The notes under the pieces are model-generated. The model was not told where the DNA came from, did no database searches, and saw only the letters and a program-made list of their open reading frames with translations. From a virus, in the IMG/VR virus record IMGVR_UViG_3300010413_000069, positions 1 through 42,784 of that record: DNA of 42,784 nt; one strand, written 5' to 3'. How positions within the stretch are numbered: the stretch's first letter is position 1; every line of letters starts with the position of its first letter. Both the position numbers and the translations under genes were made by a program. Positions 7,400 through 15,384 of the stretch are shown here, in pieces.

Positions 7400-9149
7400 A
7401 GATTATGATTTTGGCGGTTACGCTACCAAAGCCAATGTCAAATGCACTGATGGACGTGTTATTCTTAAAGATGCATTTCTCGAAAACGATGGTATGACCG
7501 TCCCTCTAGTATGGCAGCATATGCATGACGATCCCAATAATGTTCTTGGGCATGCTTTATTGGAAAATCGTGAAGATGGCGTTTATGCATATTGCAAGTT
7601 TAATGATACTCCGGCAGGACTGACTGCAAAGAAACTTGTAGCTCATGGCGATGTTGCTTGGCTTTCTATTTGGGCTAATAGTCTTATTGAAAAGTCGAAG
7701 CGAGTTGCTCATGGTGTTATTCGTGAGGTAAGCCTTGTTCTGTCAGGGGCAAATCCAGGTGCAAGCATTGATAATATTGCTTTCGAGCATTCAGATGGAG
7801 AGAAAACCGTTATGGATGACGAAGCTATTATTACTAGTGGTGAAGATCTGGAATTTCAGGAAGAAGATATTGAAGAACCTGAAGAAGAACTCGAAGAGGA
7901 AGAAGTTATTGAACATGCAGATTCCGATCGGACTATTCAGGAAGTATTCGATAGTTTAGATGAAGAACAGAAGACTGCTGTCTATGCTATTGTTGGAGCT
8001 ATTATTGAAGAGCAGGGTGGCAGCCTCGAACAATCAAACATTCATGAAGGAGAAGTAGAGGTTATGAAAACTAATGTTTTTGATGGCTCCGCAATGGAGA
8101 AAAAAGATCGTATTCATTTGACCCATGATCAGGTTAAGAGTATTTTTGAAGTTGCTCAGAAGCGTGGATCGTTGCGGGAATCTGTAATTGAGCATGCTGG
8201 TACTTATGGTATTGATAATATCGATTATTTGTTTCCAGATGCGCAAGCTTTGACTCGGGAGCCTTCTCTGATTGCTCGCAGGATGGAGTGGGTTTCTGGT
8301 GTTATTAACGGCACTCGTCATAGTCCATTTTCGCGGATTAAGAGTGTTCATGCTGATATTACTGTTGAAACTGCTCGTGCTTTGGGTTATGTTACTGGTA
8401 ATCTAAAGAAAGAGGAAGTTTTCGGTTTGCTGCGCAGGACGACTACGCCGACCACGATCTACAAGAAACAGAAACTTGATCGTGATGATATTCTCGACAT
8501 CACTGAGTTGGATGTAGTTGCCTGGTTGAAAGCAGAAATGCGGATGATGTTGGATGAGGAAATTGCTCGTGCAATTCTTGTTGGCGATGGGCGTGATCCA
8601 GTCGCAGAGGTTGATGATAAAATCGATGAAACCTCAATTCGTCCGATTTGGAAAGATGCTAATATGTATGCGCATCATCATTTTCTAGCTGCTGCAGTAA
8701 CTGATGCTGCTGTTATGGATGAGGCTGTAAAGGCTCGTATTGCATATCGTGGTTCTGGTTCACCAACGATGTTTGTTGGTCCTACAATTCTTACGAACTG
8801 GCTTCTTCTGAAGGATTTGGATGGTCGTCGTTTGTACCCAACTACAGCTGAACTAGCCTCCGCTATGCGTGTTTCGAGCATCGTTGAAGTTCCGCTACTC
8901 GATTCATTGGAAAGGGATGTTGATCCTGCGTCTCCAGACGGAGGGGGTACTCCTGCTGCGCATGATCTTCTGTGTTTGATTGTTAATCTTCGTGATTATA
9001 CGATGGGCGCAGATAAGGGTGGTCAGGTGTCCATGTTTGATGATTTCGATATCGATTACAACCAGTACAAGTACCTGATGGAGACTCGTTTCTCTGGGGC
9101 TTTGTATGTTCCGAAATCAGCTCTGGTTATCGAACGAGCTCAGGCATAA
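7389..9149 (+). CDS. Fused prohead protease - scaffold - major capsid protein
   Basis: This 586-residue polyprotein joins three head functions. Residues 1-150 are an HK97-type (S78) prohead protease with candidate catalytic His in VWQHMHDDP (about 44) and Ser in REVSLVLSGANPGA (about 115). Residues 150-225 form a very acidic linker (EEDIEEPEEELEEEEVIEH) that could act as scaffold. Residues about 226-586 are an HK97-fold capsid protein (LFPDAQALTREP, GRRLYPTTAELASAMRVSSIVEVP, YLMETRFSGALYVPKSALVI). The start at 7389 has GGAG 11 bases upstream; ATG 7380 is too close to it. An internal ATG at 8064 with AAGGAG upstream falls at the linker/capsid border and may yield capsid protein alone. Codon use is richer in CGT/CGG Arg codons than the tail genes, fitting high expression. 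Confidence 0.92.
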   Translation: MPNKDYDFGGYATKANVKCTDGRVILKDAFLENDGMTVPLVWQHMHDDPNNVLGHALLENREDGVYAYCKFNDTPAGLTAKKLVAHGDVAWLSIWANSLIEKSKRVAHGVIREVSLVLSGANPGASIDNIAFEHSDGEKTVMDDEAIITSGEDLEFQEEDIEEPEEELEEEEVIEHADSDRTIQEVFDSLDEEQKTAVYAIVGAIIEEQGGSLEQSNIHEGEVEVMKTNVFDGSAMEKKDRIHLTHDQVKSIFEVAQKRGSLRESVIEHAGTYGIDNIDYLFPDAQALTREPSLIARRMEWVSGVINGTRHSPFSRIKSVHADITVETARALGYVTGNLKKEEVFGLLRRTTTPTTIYKKQKLDRDDILDITELDVVAWLKAEMRMMLDEEIARAILVGDGRDPVAEVDDKIDETSIRPIWKDANMYAHHHFLAAAVTDAAVMDEAVKARIAYRGSGSPTMFVGPTILTNWLLLKDLDGRRLYPTTAELASAMRVSSIVEVPLLDSLERDVDPASPDGGGTPAAHDLLCLIVNLRDYTMGADKGGQVSMFDDFDIDYNQYKYLMETRFSGALYVPKSALVIERAQA

Positions 9150-9163
9150 TTAAGGAGTTTGAT

Positions 9164-9478
9164 ATGGCAAAGTTTCACGGCAGCATTGGTTATATGACTA
9201 CTGAGGAAACTGAGCCGGGAATATTCGTCGAAGTAGCCGAAGAAGTTGAATGCCAAGGCGATATTCTAACCAATTATGAGCGCTGGGAAAGAGGCGAGGG
9301 CATTAACGATAATTTAGTGGTAAATAATCGATTTAGTATCGTTGCTGATCCACATATGTATTCGATTATGTCAAATATTCGTTATATTTTGTGGAATGGA
9401 ACTAAATGGGCTGTTAGTTCTATTGATATTCAGCGCCCTCGCCTAATCTTAACCATTGGGAAGGTTTACAATGGGTGA
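9164..9478 (+). CDS. Head closure / head-tail joining protein
   Basis: This is a 104-residue, beta-rich protein directly after the capsid gene, with AAGGAG before ATG 9164. NRFSIVADPHMYSIMSNIRYILWNGTKWAVSSIDIQRPRLILTIGKVYNG has the strand pattern of small head-completion (stopper) proteins. The place between capsid and tail-terminator genes is where such proteins are normally encoded. It would close the portal channel after packaging and provide the tail docking surface. I recognise no motif that proves the family. It overlaps the next gene by 8 bases. Confidence 0.6.
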   Translation: MAKFHGSIGYMTTEETEPGIFVEVAEEVECQGDILTNYERWERGEGINDNLVVNNRFSIVADPHMYSIMSNIRYILWNGTKWAVSSIDIQRPRLILTIGKVYNG

Positions 9479-9776
9479 TAGACTTGCTCTTCAAACTCTT
9501 TTAGAATCAATATCTGGAGTTAGTAAGGTATATTTTCAACCTCCAGCATCTGTAACATTGTTATATCCGTGTATCATCTTTTCAAGGAATGATATTAATA
9601 TAAAGCATGCGGATAACAGTCCATATGCGCATAAAATTGGATATTCTATAATGGTTATAGATAGAAGTCCTAATAGTCTTATTCCAAATGCTGTAGCGGC
9701 TATCCCTACAGCTAATTTTGATAGATCTTATATGGCTGAAGGTCTTTATCACGATATTTTTACTATCTATTTTTAA
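9471..9776 (+). CDS. Tail terminator-like / minor capsid protein
   Basis: This 101-residue protein starts at ATG 9471 (GGGAAGG upstream), overlapping the stop of the previous gene. The pattern LALQTLLESISGVSKVYFQPPASVTLLYPCIIFSRND, then HKIGYSIMVIDRSPNSLIP and YMAEGLYHDIFTIYF, resembles the alpha/beta tail-terminator fold of siphophages (helix, YPCIIF strand, YxVxVIDRxP strand, late strands). It would cap the tail tube and bind the connector. Assignment is from pattern and position immediately before the major tail protein. Confidence 0.65.
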   Translation: MGDRLALQTLLESISGVSKVYFQPPASVTLLYPCIIFSRNDINIKHADNSPYAHKIGYSIMVIDRSPNSLIPNAVAAIPTANFDRSYMAEGLYHDIFTIYF

Positions 9777-9789
9777 GGAGAATTAAAAA

Positions 9790-10452
9790 ATGACTGCTCT
9801 TGTTTGGGATGATACTGCAGAACGTTTTTACGAAACTGGTGTTTCAAATGGCGTTTTGTACCCAATCGATGCTGCTGGCGCTTATCCTTTGGGTGTTGCA
9901 TGGAATGGTTTAGTTAGCGTTACCGAAAGTCCATCTGGTGCAGAACCTACTGCTTTGTGGGCTGATAATATAAAATATTTGACACTTGTTTCTGCTGAAG
10001 AATTTAGTGCCACTATCGAAGCGTATACTTATCCAGATGAGTTTGCTGCTTGTGATGGTTCTGTTGTTCCTGGTACAGCTACAGGTGTCTTTCTTAATCA
10101 GCAACCACGTAAAACTTTTGGTCTCGTTTACAAAACAAAGGTTGGTAATGATGTTGATGGTGATGCACATGGTTACAAGCTTCATCTTCTTTATGGTTGT
10201 CTTGCAGCTCCTTCTGAGAAGGCTTACCAGACAATCAATGAGTCCCCAGAAGCAATTACTTTTAGCTGGGAAGTTAGTACAACTCCTCCCGTTATTACTG
10301 GTTATCAACCTACATCTTTGATTGTGATTGATTCGCGCACGGCTGATGCTACAAAGTTAGCTGCTTTGGAATTGATTCTGTTTGGTGATACAGGAACTGA
10401 TCCCAATTTGCCCCTTCCAGATGCGATTATCACAGCAATGACTCCTCCGTAA
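9790..10452 (+). CDS. Major tail (tube) protein
   Basis: This 220-residue protein builds the hexameric rings of the tail tube. Recognisable parts are GVAWNGLVSVTESPSGAEPT, ALWADNIKYLTLVSAEEFSATIEAYTYPDEF and FGLVYKTKVGNDVDGDAHGYKLHLLYGC, common to siphophage tube proteins, followed by ESPEAITFSWEVSTTP. AAGGAG precedes ATG 9790. A strong terminator follows its stop, fitting a highly expressed gene at the end of the head-tail transcript. Codon usage is also of the high-expression kind (many CTT, GTT and GCT codons). Confidence 0.88.
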   Translation: MTALVWDDTAERFYETGVSNGVLYPIDAAGAYPLGVAWNGLVSVTESPSGAEPTALWADNIKYLTLVSAEEFSATIEAYTYPDEFAACDGSVVPGTATGVFLNQQPRKTFGLVYKTKVGNDVDGDAHGYKLHLLYGCLAAPSEKAYQTINESPEAITFSWEVSTTPPVITGYQPTSLIVIDSRTADATKLAALELILFGDTGTDPNLPLPDAIITAMTPP

Positions 10453-10472
10453 TATTGAGTTATATTTTAATA

Positions 10473-10510
10473 AAGCCCCAGGAGAAATCTTGGGGCTTAT
10501 CTTATTTTTT
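10473..10510 (+). terminator. Rho-independent terminator after major tail gene
   Basis: AAGCCCCA (473-480 of this kilobase) pairs perfectly with TGGGGCTT (10491-10498) over a 10-base loop, followed by ATCTTATTTTTT. It probably limits read-through from the head and tube genes into the rest of the tail operon. Confidence 0.88.
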
Positions 10511-10531
10511 ACTTTTTAAGGAGAATAAACA

Positions 10532-10909
10532 ATGGCAGATTATCTGCATAATGATATTTATGATACTGGTCTTTCTCAATTGACTACTATCGTAGAGAAT
10601 CTTTATATTTGTAGTGCTATGCCTACTACTTTTACCGAGGCTAGTTCTACTTATAAACTTGGAACTAAGGCTACTCCTACTATTACTGGTCCTGCCGATA
10701 AAGCTGGTGGTGGTCGAGAGGTAACTGTTGGCGCTATTTCAGACGGAGCTGTTGAAGCAGATGGTACTGCTGGATATTTTGCTCTTTGTGATAATAGCGC
10801 TTCAAAACTTCTGGCGGCAGGCGATCTTGCCGCTACTCAAGGTGTTACTAACGGGAATCCGTTTACTTTGACCTCATTCAAGATTGGTATTCCTGCGCCT
10901 ACTACTTAA
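10532..10909 (+). CDS. Small structural protein (tail/decoration), conserved in phages
   Basis: This 125-residue protein starts at ATG 10532 after AAGGAG. The order YLHNDIYDTGLSQLTT, LYICSAMPTTFTEASSTYKLG, GREVTVGAISDGAVEADGTAGYFALCDN and NPFTLTSFKIGIP is, from memory, a widespread phage structural family, often encoded beside repeat adhesins. It is beta-rich and small and lacks membrane segments. It lies just after the tube-gene terminator and before the repeat adhesin, so a tail-surface or baseplate decoration role is likely. The exact role is unknown. Confidence 0.7.
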   Translation: MADYLHNDIYDTGLSQLTTIVENLYICSAMPTTFTEASSTYKLGTKATPTITGPADKAGGGREVTVGAISDGAVEADGTAGYFALCDNSASKLLAAGDLAATQGVTNGNPFTLTSFKIGIPAPTT

Positions 10910-10927
10910 GATTTTAGGAGTTGAGAT

Positions 10928-13738
10928 ATGAGCCAGTACGCTAGACCAGATTCAGATACATCTTTAGGCGGCTGGTCAAATCCAACATGGTCGGTAATAG
11001 ACGAACCGGTCGCTAGTTATGATGGGACTTATTCTTCATCTCCAAATAAGTCTGATGGTACTTATGTTGGGACGTTATCGAATATAACAGATCCACAAGT
11101 AGCGACCGGTCATGTTTTAAGAATTCGCGGATATATCCAGTCAACTGGATTTTCATATTTTTATGTTCATCTTTATTGTGGTGCAACCCTTATAAAGACC
11201 TGGCAACCTGGATTTACTGATAGTGCAGCCACATATACGTATACTTTATCCGAATCAGAAGCAAATGCTATAACTGATTATTCTGATCTGATTCTTCATC
11301 TGCAATTTGATTATTCTTCTGGTTCTCAAGGTAGAGGATATGTCGATTGCTTTGAATTCGAGGTTCCTGATGCGGGAACTACTTATAATCTTACAGCAGC
11401 TGATATTACTTCTGGAATTGCTGTTTTAGAAGCACCTACTATAACTCAAACTCATGTTCTTACAGCAGCTGATATTACTTCTGGAATTGCTGTTCTAGAA
11501 GCACCTACTATAACTCAAACTCATGTTCTTACAGCAGCTGATATTACTTCTGGAATTGCTGTTTTAGAAGCACCTACTTTAACGAGTGGTCAAACTCACA
11601 ATCTTACTGCTAGCGACATCGTTACTGAACCAGCAGAATTAGAAGCACCAACTATAAGTCAAACTCATGTACTTATAGCAGCTGATATTACTTCTGGTAT
11701 TGCTGTACTTGATGCTCCAACTTTAACTAGTCAATCTCCTCCAACAGTATTAGATGATTTTAATAGAGCAAATGGTCAACTTGGATCAAATTGGTATACT
11801 AATAATCCTGCTAGTTGGGAAGTTTATAACCAGCAAGCACGTTATGTTGGAAGTGGGTATGGCTGGACGGTATGGAATGTTGAGAAATTTGGAACGTATC
11901 AGGAAGTAAGTATTAAAGTTATAAATATAGATACTTCGTCCTCGTTCGAATACGATCTAATTTTAAAAGTTCAATCTTTGGTTAGCTCATCACCAATGAT
12001 TGAAATTTATCATGATCCAAGGTCATCAACAGTTGAAGTTTGGGTTTATACAGGGATAACGTGGTTAAAAGCTGGAGATACAGCTACAGGAATTAGTTTT
12101 TCTAATGGAGATATATTTAAAGCTACAGCAGATGAAAATGGAGACGTTGTTGTTTACAAAAATCAAAATATTATATTAGAGGCGAATGTAGCTTCAATAT
12201 GGTCATCTTATTACAATTTAGATGGTTATATTGGAGTCTTTATGCATGATAATGGATCGTCTCCTTATAATACTTGGGATGATTTTGATGGTGGAACTGT
12301 AAGTGCTGGAGATGATTTAACAGCAGAAGATATTATTACAGATCCAGTAATTCTTGGTTCTCCAACTATAGCACAAACACATAATTTATCTTCAGAAGAT
12401 ATTGTTACTCCTGCAATTGAATTAGAAGCTTCTACAATAGGTCAAACACATGTACTTACATCCGCTGATCTAGTTACTCCTTCAGCAGAGTTAGAAACTC
12501 CTATAATAGGAAATATACATGCCTTGGCGGCTGTTGATATAGTAACTCCAGAAGCTGTTCTAGAAGCTCCTACAATAGGTCAAACGCACGTTCTAACAGC
12601 GAATAGTATTGAAACTAATCCTTCTGAGTTAGAACAACCAGGAATCGGACAAAGTCACGTTCTAACAGCTCTTGAAATAGTAACTGGTGCTGTTATATTT
12701 GAGGCTCCAACTTTAACGGAGACTCATAGTTTAACAGCAAATGATATTACTACTCAACCTGCTGAATTAGAAGCTCCTAGTTTGGAAGCAATAGATCAAT
12801 TAACGGCTGTAAGTATAATTACAGAGCCTGTTATATTTGATCAACCAACTTTAGGACAAACTCATATATTATCATCAGCGGATATTGTTAGTGATTCTGC
12901 TGTATTGGGCGCACCAAGTTTAGTCGCAACATCTGAGTTAATAGCTGAAGACATTGTAACGGAACCTGTTATATTTGAGGCTCCATCAATTAGTCAGACT
13001 CATGTATTAATCTCTGTAGATATTACTACAGATTCGGTTATATTTGAGGCTCCTTCAATTGGTCAGACTCATGTATTAAGTTCTGTTGATATTATCACAG
13101 AAACCGCTACTCTTGATGCTCCATTATTAAGTGAATTACCTCCATTAGAAGCTAATGATATCACTACGGAACCAGTTATATTTGGTCAACCAGATATCGG
13201 TCAGACTCATGAATTGGTTTCCGCAAATGTTACTACAGAAGCTGGTATATTTGAATCGCCTAACTTGGGTCAAACTCATATATTAGCGTCTGTTGACATT
13301 ACAAGCGGGATAGCATTTATTGAGGCGCCAACTCTTTCTGAGATACTTCCAGACGAGTTAGTTGCTGAAGATATTGTAACTCCTGCGGTTGTAATTGGAT
13401 CTCCATCGATAGGTCAAACGCATGTTTTAATTAGTAATAATATTGCAACTGATATTCCAGTATTTGATGTTCCAGTAATAGGTCAAATTCATGCGTTAAC
13501 TATATCAGACTTACTTTCTGATCCTGCTATATTTGATCAACCAACTTTAGGACAAACACATATTTTAATGAGTATAGATATTGTTACTCCTTCTGTTGTT
13601 CTTGGATCTCCTTATGTATCGGTAATAATAATTCCACCAAGACCTGATAGAATTTATAAAGCAGATAGAAATACAACTTATACTATTAGAGAAGGAGATC
13701 GTATAGTGGTCGTATCTGAAAGGAAGAATAAAATATGA
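10928..13738 (+). CDS. Large repeat adhesin with jelly-roll and concanavalin-like domains
   Basis: This 936-residue protein starts at ATG 10928 (TTTAGGAG upstream). Residues about 1-152 look like a carbohydrate-binding-like beta-sandwich (RPDSDTSLGGWSNPTWSVID...). I count 24 repeats of about 20-23 residues with the core LTAxDIxTxPAxLExPTIGQTH: five before and 19 after a central domain. That domain (about 272-457) begins VLDDFNRANGQLGSNW and resembles concanavalin-like lectins. The C-terminus is basic (RIYKADRNTTYTIREGDRIV). The repeats probably make an extended stalk holding the sugar-binding domain away from the tail. Position before the chaperone and tape-measure genes suggests a tube-attached or baseplate adhesin. 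Repeats 1-3 are almost identical in DNA, so repeat number may vary. Confidence 0.75.
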   Translation: MSQYARPDSDTSLGGWSNPTWSVIDEPVASYDGTYSSSPNKSDGTYVGTLSNITDPQVATGHVLRIRGYIQSTGFSYFYVHLYCGATLIKTWQPGFTDSAATYTYTLSESEANAITDYSDLILHLQFDYSSGSQGRGYVDCFEFEVPDAGTTYNLTAADITSGIAVLEAPTITQTHVLTAADITSGIAVLEAPTITQTHVLTAADITSGIAVLEAPTLTSGQTHNLTASDIVTEPAELEAPTISQTHVLIAADITSGIAVLDAPTLTSQSPPTVLDDFNRANGQLGSNWYTNNPASWEVYNQQARYVGSGYGWTVWNVEKFGTYQEVSIKVINIDTSSSFEYDLILKVQSLVSSSPMIEIYHDPRSSTVEVWVYTGITWLKAGDTATGISFSNGDIFKATADENGDVVVYKNQNIILEANVASIWSSYYNLDGYIGVFMHDNGSSPYNTWDDFDGGTVSAGDDLTAEDIITDPVILGSPTIAQTHNLSSEDIVTPAIELEASTIGQTHVLTSADLVTPSAELETPIIGNIHALAAVDIVTPEAVLEAPTIGQTHVLTANSIETNPSELEQPGIGQSHVLTALEIVTGAVIFEAPTLTETHSLTANDITTQPAELEAPSLEAIDQLTAVSIITEPVIFDQPTLGQTHILSSADIVSDSAVLGAPSLVATSELIAEDIVTEPVIFEAPSISQTHVLISVDITTDSVIFEAPSIGQTHVLSSVDIITETATLDAPLLSELPPLEANDITTEPVIFGQPDIGQTHELVSANVTTEAGIFESPNLGQTHILASVDITSGIAFIEAPTLSEILPDELVAEDIVTPAVVIGSPSIGQTHVLISNNIATDIPVFDVPVIGQIHALTISDLLSDPAIFDQPTLGQTHILMSIDIVTPSVVLGSPYVSVIIIPPRPDRIYKADRNTTYTIREGDRIVVVSERKNKI
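11390..11580 (+). repeat. 69-bp tandem DNA repeat inside the adhesin gene
   Basis: Unit starts at 11390, 11459 and 11528 have a period of exactly 69 bases (23 codons). Units 1 and 2 differ at one position (a synonymous T/C in a Leu codon); unit 3 is cut where the sequence diverges after about 50 bases. The other repeats of the gene are similar only as protein. This marks recent duplication and a likely site of slippage. Confidence 0.92.
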
Positions 13739-14016
13739 AAACATTTACAAAAGATCCTAACTCCCAATTGGATTATCAATGGGATTTTACTGATTGGCTT
13801 GGCGAAGATACTATTGCAACTGCTGTGTTTACATCTACTGGAACTATAACAATTAATCCAGATGATGTTACTATAGATGGTGCATTAGTTACAGCTTGGC
13901 TTGTTGGAGGAGGACCAGAAGGAACACATGAAATTGTTACGTGTCGTGTAACTACCGCTTCCAATCCTCCAAGGATAGATGATAAATCAGCTTTATTTAT
14001 TATGAAAGAAGGATAA
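13735..14016 (+). CDS. Small Ig-like tail-associated protein
   Basis: This 93-residue protein overlaps the stop of the adhesin gene by ATGA, so translation is coupled. The pattern FTKDPNSQLDYQWDFTDWL, DTIATAVFTSTGTITI, TAWLVGGGPEGTHEIVTCRVTT and RIDDKSALFIMKEG predicts a compact immunoglobulin-like beta-sandwich. I recognise this as a common siphophage family encoded in the tail region, often called a fusion or Ig-like protein. It may attach to the adhesin or decorate the tube. No enzymatic motif is present. Confidence 0.7.
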   Translation: MKTFTKDPNSQLDYQWDFTDWLGEDTIATAVFTSTGTITINPDDVTIDGALVTAWLVGGGPEGTHEIVTCRVTTASNPPRIDDKSALFIMKEG

Positions 14017-14035
14017 CTTGAAAGGAGAATATTAA

Positions 14036-14440
14036 ATGCTTAAGAAGGTAATAAAGTACGAAGATTTTGATGGAAAAGAACGTGAAGAAACGTTTTATTT
14101 CAACTTAACTACTGCAGAACTTGCAGAATGGGAACTTTCAATTAGTGGCGGTATGACAGGCTGGATTGAACGAATTGTTGAAACTGAAACTACACCAGAG
14201 ATGGTTAAGCTCTTTAAAGAGCTTATTACAAAATCTTATGGTGAAAAATCTCCAGATGGCAAACGTTTCATAAAGAACGAGGAACTTACTGAGGCTTTTA
14301 TTCAATCAAATGCCTACAGCGTCCTTTTTATGGAATTGATTACCGATGCTAAAAACGCTGCTGATTTTGCGAATGGCGTCATGCCAAAAGAATTGAATGT
14401 TGATCCTAGTAAGATTAAGTTGAATCCAAAGAACGAATAA
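14036..14440 (+). CDS. Tail assembly chaperone (first)
   Basis: This 134-residue protein starts at ATG 14036 after CTTGAAAGGAG. It opens KKVIKYEDFDGKEREETFYFNLTTAELAEWELSISGG and ends in helices and NPKNE, which I recognise as the conserved chaperone gene upstream of tape measures in many Gram-positive siphophages. It should bind tape-measure protein and recruit tube subunits. It is followed by a second chaperone gene in another frame. An in-frame TAG at 14442 closes the second frame before the overlap, so the usual programmed frameshift fusion is not supported here. Confidence 0.8.
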   Translation: MLKKVIKYEDFDGKEREETFYFNLTTAELAEWELSISGGMTGWIERIVETETTPEMVKLFKELITKSYGEKSPDGKRFIKNEELTEAFIQSNAYSVLFMELITDAKNAADFANGVMPKELNVDPSKIKLNPKNE

Positions 14441-14462
14441 CTAGGCAGACGGGAGACTAGAG

Positions 14463-15005
14463 ATGTTAAGGATTGAGATAGAACCTCAGGAACTATATGA
14501 TGAAAGAACACAAGAATTTTTTAATGTTAAAGGTCAAACATTAGTCTTAGAGCATTCTCTAGTCTCCCTATCAAAATGGGAATCACAATGGCATAAGCCA
14601 TTTTTAACTACTGAAGAAAAAACTCGTGAAGAAACCATTGACTATATTAGATGTATGACAATTACTCAAAATGTAGATCCTGACATATATATCTATATGA
14701 CTGATAAAGTTATTAATGAAATTTCTAGTTATATAGAAGATCCAATGACAGCGACAACATTTTCTAAAAGTCAAAAAGGTCGTCCTAATAGAGAAGTTAT
14801 TACTGCTGAAATTATATATTTTTGGATGGTTACTTTTAATATACCATCTGAATATCAAAAATGGCATCTTAATAAATTGCTTACTTTAATTAATGTTTGT
14901 AATATAAAGAATCAACCACCTAAGAAAATGTCCAAGCGCGATATTTATAATCAGAATAGAGCTTTAAATGCTGCGCGAAGAAATTCCATAAATACTAGAG
15001 GTTAA
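14463..15005 (+). CDS. Tail assembly chaperone (second)
   Basis: This 180-residue helical protein (GQTLVLEHSLVSLSKWESQWHKPF, then EETIDYIRCMTI, EIIYFWMVTFNIPSEYQKWHLNKLL, ending in a basic tail RALNAARRNSINTRG) matches from memory the second small protein encoded between the first chaperone and the tape measure. The start at ATG 14463 has only GGGAGAC upstream, a weaker site than its neighbours, so it is probably made at a lower level than the first chaperone. Role: helping tape-measure solubility and tail initiation. Confidence 0.75.
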   Translation: MLRIEIEPQELYDERTQEFFNVKGQTLVLEHSLVSLSKWESQWHKPFLTTEEKTREETIDYIRCMTITQNVDPDIYIYMTDKVINEISSYIEDPMTATTFSKSQKGRPNREVITAEIIYFWMVTFNIPSEYQKWHLNKLLTLINVCNIKNQPPKKMSKRDIYNQNRALNAARRNSINTRG

Positions 15006-15006
15006 T

Positions 15007-15384
15007 ATGATAACCATACGACAAAAAGGTGATTTTAAAAATACTGAACGGTTTCTTAGTAAAGCGCGGCAGCTTAATGTTCGATCTATTTTGCAACGAT
15101 ATGGTGATAAAGGTATATTAGCTCTAGCTGCGGCAACTCCAGTAGATAGCGGAAAAACTTCAACTTCGTGGGATTATCGTATAACAACAAGTAATTGGGG
15201 ATATAGCATTGGATGGTTTAATAGTAATATTAATAATGGAGTACCTGTAGCTATTATTATACAGTATGGTCATGGTACTGGAACGGGAGGATATGTTCCT
15301 CCTAGGGACTATATTAATCCTGCTATGAAATCTATATTTGATCCTATGGCGGAAGAAATATGGAAGGAGGTATCTCGTCTATGA
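15007..15384 (+). CDS. HK97 gp10-like tail completion protein
   Basis: This 125-residue protein has the gp10-like signature: N-terminal helix (FLSKARQLNVRSILQRYGDKGILALAAATPVDSGKTSTSWDY), a central strand pair (SIGWFNSNINNGVPVAIIIQYGHGTGTGGYVPPRDYI) and a C-terminal helix. Such proteins normally sit between capsid and tail genes and help close the head-tail joint; here it lies just upstream of the tape measure. The start ATG 15007 lies one base past the preceding stop, and the stop overlaps the tape-measure start (ATGA). The family call is firm, the altered place is unusual. Confidence 0.78.
   Translation: MITIRQKGDFKNTERFLSKARQLNVRSILQRYGDKGILALAAATPVDSGKTSTSWDYRITTSNWGYSIGWFNSNINNGVPVAIIIQYGHGTGTGGYVPPRDYINPAMKSIFDPMAEEIWKEVSRL

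Noticed and set aside
14036-15005. Programmed frameshift joining the two tail assembly chaperone genes
   Set aside because: The second frame has a TAG at 14442, between the end of the first gene (14440) and the second ATG (14463), so no slip within the first gene can read into the second.
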